NCBI GenBank assembly: GCA_030043435.1 | Contig: JASHXR010000050.1 | Span: 1-7,545 of the forward strand | Origin: Microcaldota archaeon | Lineage (GTDB): Archaea > Micrarchaeota > Micrarchaeia > Micrarchaeales > CABMGC01 | DNA: 7,545 nucleotides | Direction: 5' to 3' | Shown: positions 4,641 through 7,545 of the stretch, piece by piece | Layout of the letters: each line of letters opens with the position of its first letter | Numbering within the stretch: the stretch's first letter is position 1 | The notes under the pieces: generated by a model | What the model saw: the letters and a program-made list of their open reading frames with translations, nothing else | Told to the model about the DNA's origin: nothing | Database searches by the model: none | Translations under genes and position numbers: made by a program

Positions 4641-5765
4641 CTAAGGCCCCAGCATGACGTCGGCCATGCTGCCTGAGACCCTCTCCTTTGCCTTCCTGTG
4701 GCGCTCGAGATAGGCATTGATCCGCGCTGCCAGGTCGGCCTTGTGCTCTCCGGCGAGCATGGTGCCATTCCTCTCCGCGTCGAGTATCGCGGCGAGCTTC
4801 TTGTCGTCGGGCTCGAAGAGGAAGCGGTAGTACTGGCAGACGGAGCACCTGTCAGGGTCGCCACCCAGCTCCTTCTGCAGCTCGGCAGTGGCCTGCTGCC
4901 CGGTTATCGCCCTGTTGACCTTCTTCTTCACCACCTCTGGCGCGTCGTCGAGATAGATGGTGTTGTCTGGGTCGCTTGAGGACATCTTTGCGCCGCCCTT
5001 GAGGGCCGGGAGGAACTTGTTGTGCATTATCGCAGGCTTAGGGTATCCCAGCTTCGCTATCGCATCGCGCGCCACCCTGAAGTGGACGTCCTGGTCCGCA
5101 CCTAGAGGTATCAGGCACGGCACGTCCTTCCCGGCCTCTACGGACTTTATGAATGCTGGTACTGCCTGCATGCTTGTGTAGAAGATGGTGCCTATGTTGG
5201 TCTCGCCGGTGAACCCGAAAGCGTCCTTGACCATGGAGAAGGTTATGTGCTTGGCTACCCGTGCGGCCTGCTTGTAGAGCTTTCCGGCATACTCGGTGTT
5301 GAGGAAGATTCTCGTATGCTTAGGGTCGAAGCCCAATGCCATTATGTTGAGCGCGTCTGCGTACGCAAAGCCGTGCACCTTCTCCAGAGTCAGGTTGGGG
5401 TCCCTCTTGGCGAGGAACTTCTCCTCGTCAGGTATCTGGATAAGCACCTCTGCCCCGAACCTAGCCTGCAGCCACTGCGCCATGATGAACGGGAGGAGAT
5501 GCGCGATGGTCATGCCTCCGGATGGCGCTATGCCGGTGTAGACGTAGAACCTGTTGCCCTTCTCGTACTCGGTGAGCAGCCAGTCCATGTCGCGGTGGGC
5601 GAAGAAGATCTTCCTCCTTATCAGGTAGTGGAGCTCTCCTGCGTCCTTCCCTATCCTCTTCTCCAGGGCAGCGTCGATGGGCCTTATGCCGAACTTCTCG
5701 ATGAGCCTTGCGTAGTCCACCCTGCCCTCTACCTCATACGCTGTGACATTGAAGTCCTCGGCCAT
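4641..5765 (-). CDS. trpS: Tryptophanyl-tRNA synthetase (archaeal/eukaryotic type)
   Basis: This 374-residue class I synthetase charges tRNA-Trp with tryptophan in the cytoplasm. Family features in order are: the N-terminal GRVDYARLIEKFG (14-26); LIRRKIFFAHRDMD (48-61); the YTGIAPSGGMTIAHLLPF segment (76-93), which is the HIGH region; DEEKFL (113-118); ALGFDPKHTRIF (143-154); FGFTGETNIG (183-192); LIPLGADQDVHFRVARD (218-234); KPAIMHNKFLPALKGG (243-258); and the KMSSS loop (260-264). Two family signatures deviate: the HIGH equivalent is TIAH, keeping only the last His, and IAPSG replaces RGPSG. Length and order are normal for archaeal TrpRS. The ATG at 5765 is chosen because the family N-terminus (NVTAYEVEGRVDY) starts right after it, and a TATA-like box lies 34 bases upstream, implying a very short leader. 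It diverges from rpoD. Confidence 0.96.
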   Translation of the reverse strand: MAEDFNVTAYEVEGRVDYARLIEKFGIRPIDAALEKRIGKDAGELHYLIRRKIFFAHRDMDWLLTEYEKGNRFYVYTGIAPSGGMTIAHLLPFIMAQWLQARFGAEVLIQIPDEEKFLAKRDPNLTLEKVHGFAYADALNIMALGFDPKHTRIFLNTEYAGKLYKQAARVAKHITFSMVKDAFGFTGETNIGTIFYTSMQAVPAFIKSVEAGKDVPCLIPLGADQDVHFRVARDAIAKLGYPKPAIMHNKFLPALKGGAKMSSSDPDNTIYLDDAPEVVKKKVNRAITGQQATAELQKELGGDPDRCSVCQYYRFLFEPDDKKLAAILDAERNGTMLAGEHKADLAARINAYLERHRKAKERVSGSMADVMLGP

Positions 5766-5794
5766 GGAAATCTAGTACACTCTCTCCTCTGGCT

Positions 5795-5804
5795 GATTTA
5801 AGCG
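5795..5804 (-). promoter_or_regulatory. TATA-like box for trpS
   Basis: The minus strand reads CGCTTAAATC, centred about 34 bases before the trpS ATG. It would start transcription near 5773 and leave a leader of about eight bases. The match to consensus is fair. Confidence 0.4.
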
Positions 5805-5815
5805 TTTCTGTCTCC

Positions 5816-5923
5816 TGCCGCAGCGTACTGCGGCACAATCTCAGCCGCATATCCGGGATGGCGCGGCATGGTGGCTGCGGCGCAGAAGGGGCAGTGGGCG
5901 CCCCCTTCAGAGGGGATGGCGCG
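5816..5923. repeat. Cluster of inverted and direct repeats between trpS and rpoD
   Basis: Three structures lie in this span. TGCCGCAG (5816-5823) and CTGCGGCA (5828-5835) form a perfect eight-base inverted repeat with a four-base centre. GAAGGGG (5885-5891) pairs with CCCCTTC (5902-5908), and overlapping CCCCT (5902-5906) can instead pair with AGGGG (5911-5915), so the two hairpins exclude each other. GGGATGGCGCG occurs twice as a direct repeat, at 5855-5865 and 5913-5923, 58 bases apart. The span lies upstream of both TATA boxes, so it could hold regulator sites or a small RNA; no protein gene is convincing. Confidence 0.45.
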
Positions 5924-5935
5924 CGGTCTATATGG

Positions 5936-5945
5936 GTTTAAATAC
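5936..5945 (+). promoter_or_regulatory. TATA box for rpoD
   Basis: GTTTAAATAC lies about 72 bases before the rpoD ATG at 6012. Transcription would start near 5966, inside the palindrome at 5964-5973. A second A/T-rich stretch (ACATATTATA, 5954-5963) is an alternative box and would start transcripts near 5984. Confidence 0.45.
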
Positions 5946-5963
5946 TTTATCAAACATATTATA

Positions 5964-5973
5964 GGTTATAACC
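5964..5973. promoter_or_regulatory. Ten-base palindrome at the predicted rpoD start site
   Basis: GGTTATAACC is a perfect palindrome lying where the first rpoD TATA box predicts transcription to start. This position would suit a repressor operator. It is short, so chance is possible. Confidence 0.3.
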
Positions 5974-6000
5974 GGCTCCAGTCTGCTGCTTCTGGCCGGT
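5971..6000 (+). promoter_or_regulatory. Stem-loop in the rpoD leader
   Basis: ACCGG (5971-5975) pairs with CCGGT (5996-6000), and CCAG (5978-5981) pairs with CTGG (5992-5995). This makes nine base pairs with a two-base bulge (CT) and a ten-base loop. It ends 11 bases before the rpoD ATG, which has no clear Shine-Dalgarno sequence. It may influence initiation or mRNA stability. Confidence 0.4.
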
Positions 6001-6011
6001 CGGCTGATTTG

Positions 6012-6584
6012 ATGAAGATAACGGTCATTGAGAACACCCAAGCGTCGCTGCGCTTCAAGCTTAGCGACGCCAGCATCAGCTCGGCTAACGCGATCAGGAG
6101 GGCTGGGATTGCAGGAGTGGCCTCGTTCGCCATAGACAACGTGACGTTCTATGAGAACACTACATCTATGTTCGACGAGTACATAGCGCACCGTATAGGG
6201 CTTGTGCCTCTCGCCACTCCGGCGAAGGGATACGGCGATAAGGATGAGATACTCTTCACACTTGCTGCGGAGGGTCCTGGCACGGTCTACTCCAAGGACC
6301 TGAAGAGCAGCGACAAGTCAGTCAAGGTGGCCAACGAGAAGATACCGCTCATGAAGCTTGGGGAGGGGCAGTCACTCAGGCTCGACGGCAAGGCGGTGCT
6401 CGGCACAGGGGCCAGGAGCTCGAAGTTCCAGCCAGGCCTCGTGACATACAAGGCGCTCTCGGACACGGAGTTCGAGTTCTACATAGAGACGTTCGGGCAG
6501 ATGCCCCCTAGCGACATCCTCTCGAGGGCGCTTGGCATAATAAGCGACGGCGTCAAGGAGACATACAAGGAGCTTAAGAAGTAG
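6012..6584 (+). CDS. rpoD: DNA-directed RNA polymerase subunit D (Rpo3), lacking the Fe-S domain
   Basis: This 190-residue subunit, the homologue of eukaryotic Rpb3 and bacterial alpha, pairs with subunit L to start polymerase assembly. The start MKITVIENTQASLRFKLSD is the family N-terminus. SSANAIRRAGIAGVASFAIDN (23-43), YENTTSMFDEYIAHRIGLVPL (47-67), VYSKDL and KIPLMKLGEGQSL follow. The C-terminal dimerisation part is FEFYIETFGQMPPSDILSRALGII. In many archaea a ferredoxin-like domain with cysteines is inserted after the H.KwqP..Y motif. Here SSKFQPGLVTY (136-146) runs straight into KALSDTEFEF, and there is no cysteine in the whole protein. The frame continues upstream to ATG 5868, but the TATA box lies inside that extension, so 6012 is chosen. 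It stands alone, not beside the S13/S4/S11 ribosomal genes that often accompany it. Confidence 0.95.
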   Translation: MKITVIENTQASLRFKLSDASISSANAIRRAGIAGVASFAIDNVTFYENTTSMFDEYIAHRIGLVPLATPAKGYGDKDEILFTLAAEGPGTVYSKDLKSSDKSVKVANEKIPLMKLGEGQSLRLDGKAVLGTGARSSKFQPGLVTYKALSDTEFEFYIETFGQMPPSDILSRALGIISDGVKETYKELKK

Positions 6585-6658
6585 ATGCCTTCACTAGCAT
6601 AATGAGCATAAGTGCAGTGCATGACAGGAGGAAGTTGATATAGAAGACGTATTAGCCT
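6585..6658. other. Gap between rpoD and the tRNA
   Basis: These 74 bases hold no gene. TTGATATAG (6635-6643) is a possible but close TATA box about 20 bases before the tRNA 5' end. No T-rich terminator after rpoD stands out. Confidence 0.3.
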
Positions 6659-6745
6659 GCAGGGGTGGCGGAGCCTGGTCAAACGCGCTGGCTCGAGGGG
6701 TCAGTAGCTTTAGTGCTTGCGAGAGTTCAAATCTCTCCCCCTGCA
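6659..6745 (+). tRNA. Class II tRNA, probably tRNA-Leu (GAG)
   Basis: The cloverleaf folds fully over 87 bases. The acceptor stem is GCAGGGG (6659-6665) with CCCCTGC (6738-6744). The D-stem is GCG (6668-6670) with CGC (6684-6686), with a G-A pair below it and the loop GAGCCTGGTCAAA. The anticodon stem is CTGGC (6688-6692) with GTCAG (6700-6704). The long variable arm is 6705-6720, with AGC/GCT pairing. The T-arm is GAGAG, TTCAAAT, CTCTC (6721-6737). Discriminator A (6745) and the class II shape indicate Leu; archaeal tRNA-Ser has G there. CCA is not encoded. Stem geometry puts GAG in the anticodon (6695-6697), which is Leu. However, the base before it is C instead of the near-universal U33. 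Reading U6693 as U33 would give CGA (Ser), but that breaks the stem. The 3' part is a likely attachment site for the element that follows. Confidence 0.92.
6705..6745 (+). other. Candidate attachment site (attL) in the 3' part of the tRNA
   Basis: A tyrosine recombinase frame begins within or at the tRNA and continues rightwards, and base composition changes at the tRNA 3' end. Archaeal integrases commonly use the anticodon-to-3' or T-arm-to-3' portion of tRNA genes as att core. The exact core cannot be fixed without the other copy, which must lie outside this window. Confidence 0.4.
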
Positions 6746-6847
6746 AATTCGATTCACGACGTCAAGCCAGAGTTCGAAAATCCCAAAAAGAAATCTTCAA
6801 GGAGCGAAGATTTCGAGGATTTCCCCGAGACCCTCAAGCATGTGTCC

Positions 6848-7545
6848 ATGAATATTTCATGGCATCAGTTACAGAAACTGCAATCAGTATTGCACAAGAC
6901 CCAAACCAAGAGGTTTGCAGGTAAGCGAAAAACGCCGAAATATGGCTCAATCTCAAAGGCGTTTTCCGATACTCAGTTAGAAAGGTTCCTCCACGTAATA
7001 GACTCTGACAAGTTTCGATTGCTATTCAGCTACCAAGCGCAGCTTGGGCTTAGAATAGGGGAGGCAGTCAGAGTCAATATCAACTCCATAGACCTTGAAA
7101 CGAGGGAATTAACCTTGAAGACCGAGAAGGCGCAGGTAATGGACTCATTACTTATTCCAATGCCTCTGTTCAAAGAGACCATAGCCTTCATCTCGAAGCA
7201 CAAGGCTGAGATTGAGAAGGCGCAGGGATACCTGTTCTACGCTGATAAGCTAAGAACAAAGAGGTCGGAGCCTTACTTGGAACAGAACTACGTAAGGCGC
7301 AGATTCAGGGAATACGTGCGAACGACGGGTTTGGACGAGGTGTACGACACCTCAGATGAATCAAACCCACAAAGGAGCACTAGAAGGCTGCATAGACTGA
7401 CTACTCACAGCCTTAGACACTATGCCATAACAGCCTTCGCCAAGCAGACAAATGGCAATTTGGTGCTAACAAGCCGGTTTGCTAGGCATAGTGATCCAAG
7501 CACCACCATGACGTACATAAGCACCAGAAAAGAGGAGCTTTACAA
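6848..7545 (+). CDS. Tyrosine recombinase/integrase, catalytic part, runs off the right edge (possibly the int(C) fragment of a split integrase)
   Basis: This is a site-specific recombinase of the tyrosine (lambda Int/XerD) family, which cuts and joins DNA at att sites. All catalytic positions are present: Arg in LGLRIGEAVR (codon 7052), Lys in KTEKAQ (7127), His and Arg in THSLRHY (7406 and 7415), His in FARHSDPSTT (7487) and the nucleophile Tyr in MTYIS (7514). 6848 is the first in-frame ATG, but the same frame is open from 6656, through the whole tRNA, without another ATG; GTG 6842 is also possible. The stretch ahead of the catalytic domain (WHQLQKLQSVLHKTQTKRF...) is far shorter than a normal core-binding domain. 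No TATA box or ribosome-binding site is evident before 6848. GC is lower than in the genes to the left. I infer an integrated element's split integrase; an intact short recombinase is the alternative. The C-terminus is missing. Confidence 0.85.
   Translation, partial: MNISWHQLQKLQSVLHKTQTKRFAGKRKTPKYGSISKAFSDTQLERFLHVIDSDKFRLLFSYQAQLGLRIGEAVRVNINSIDLETRELTLKTEKAQVMDSLLIPMPLFKETIAFISKHKAEIEKAQGYLFYADKLRTKRSEPYLEQNYVRRRFREYVRTTGLDEVYDTSDESNPQRSTRRLHRLTTHSLRHYAITAFAKQTNGNLVLTSRFARHSDPSTTMTYISTRKEELY

Noticed and set aside
5247..5801. Plus-strand 184-codon frame opposite trpS
   Set aside because: It is antisense to an unambiguous TrpRS with all core motifs.
5868..6011. Upstream extension of rpoD from ATG 5868 (48 extra residues)
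   Set aside because: The family N-terminus begins at MKITVIENT (6012), and the promoter-like A/T-rich stretch at 5936-5963 would lie inside the extension.
6688..6704. tRNA intron after position 37 or a Ser(CGA) identity
   Set aside because: The total length of 87 is normal for an intron-less class II tRNA, no bulge-helix-bulge is visible, and discriminator A with the stem geometry favours Leu.
1..7545. CRISPR array or insertion sequence with terminal repeats
   Set aside because: No regularly spaced repeats, transposase motifs or paired terminal inverted repeats were seen; the only mobile signal is the recombinase at the right edge.

Overview
The window is archaeal chromosome of fairly high GC. 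Archaeal markers are the ribosomal proteins L7Ae, S28e and L24e, an archaeal/eukaryotic-type tryptophanyl-tRNA synthetase, RNA polymerase subunit D, a class II tRNA without an encoded CCA, and A/T-rich TATA boxes about 30-38 bases before several start codons. Genes are compact and intron-free. The lineage cannot be fixed from sequence alone. A DPANN-like archaeon (for example Micrarchaeota-like) would fit the trimmed RpoD and the cytochrome bd-type oxidase, but this is a weak inference.

Layout: (1) 2-775, the C-terminal part of a membrane protein resembling cytochrome bd oxidase subunit II. (2) 826-1230 (minus), a small, very basic protein of unknown function. (3) 1478-2378 (plus), the conserved cluster L7Ae - S28e - L24e, with a leader that contains a candidate L7Ae-binding kink-loop over the ribosome-binding site. 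(4) 2489-4228 (minus), a likely two-gene unit: a shikimate dehydrogenase family protein followed by a family 2 glycosyltransferase. (5) 4371-4589 (minus), a 72-residue orphan with its own TATA box. (6) 4641-5765 (minus), TrpRS. (7) 6012-6584 (plus), RpoD, divergent from TrpRS across a region rich in inverted repeats. (8) 6659-6745, a class II tRNA, probably Leu(GAG). (9) A tyrosine recombinase catalytic domain running off the right edge.

The left 6.6 kb is mostly housekeeping: translation, transcription, respiration, aromatic metabolism and sugar transfer. At the tRNA the character changes. GC falls from about 60-65% to about 47-50% in lines counted by hand. The recombinase reading frame is open backwards through the whole tRNA gene, and no N-terminal core-binding domain is evident. 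This is the arrangement expected at the border of an integrated archaeal virus or plasmid that uses an SSV-type integrase split by its own integration. The right edge is therefore best read as the left end of a mobile element whose attachment site is the 3' part of the tRNA.

The two observations most worth following are the candidate L7Ae autoregulatory kink-loop (1455-1472) and the tRNA/integrase junction (6656-7545).
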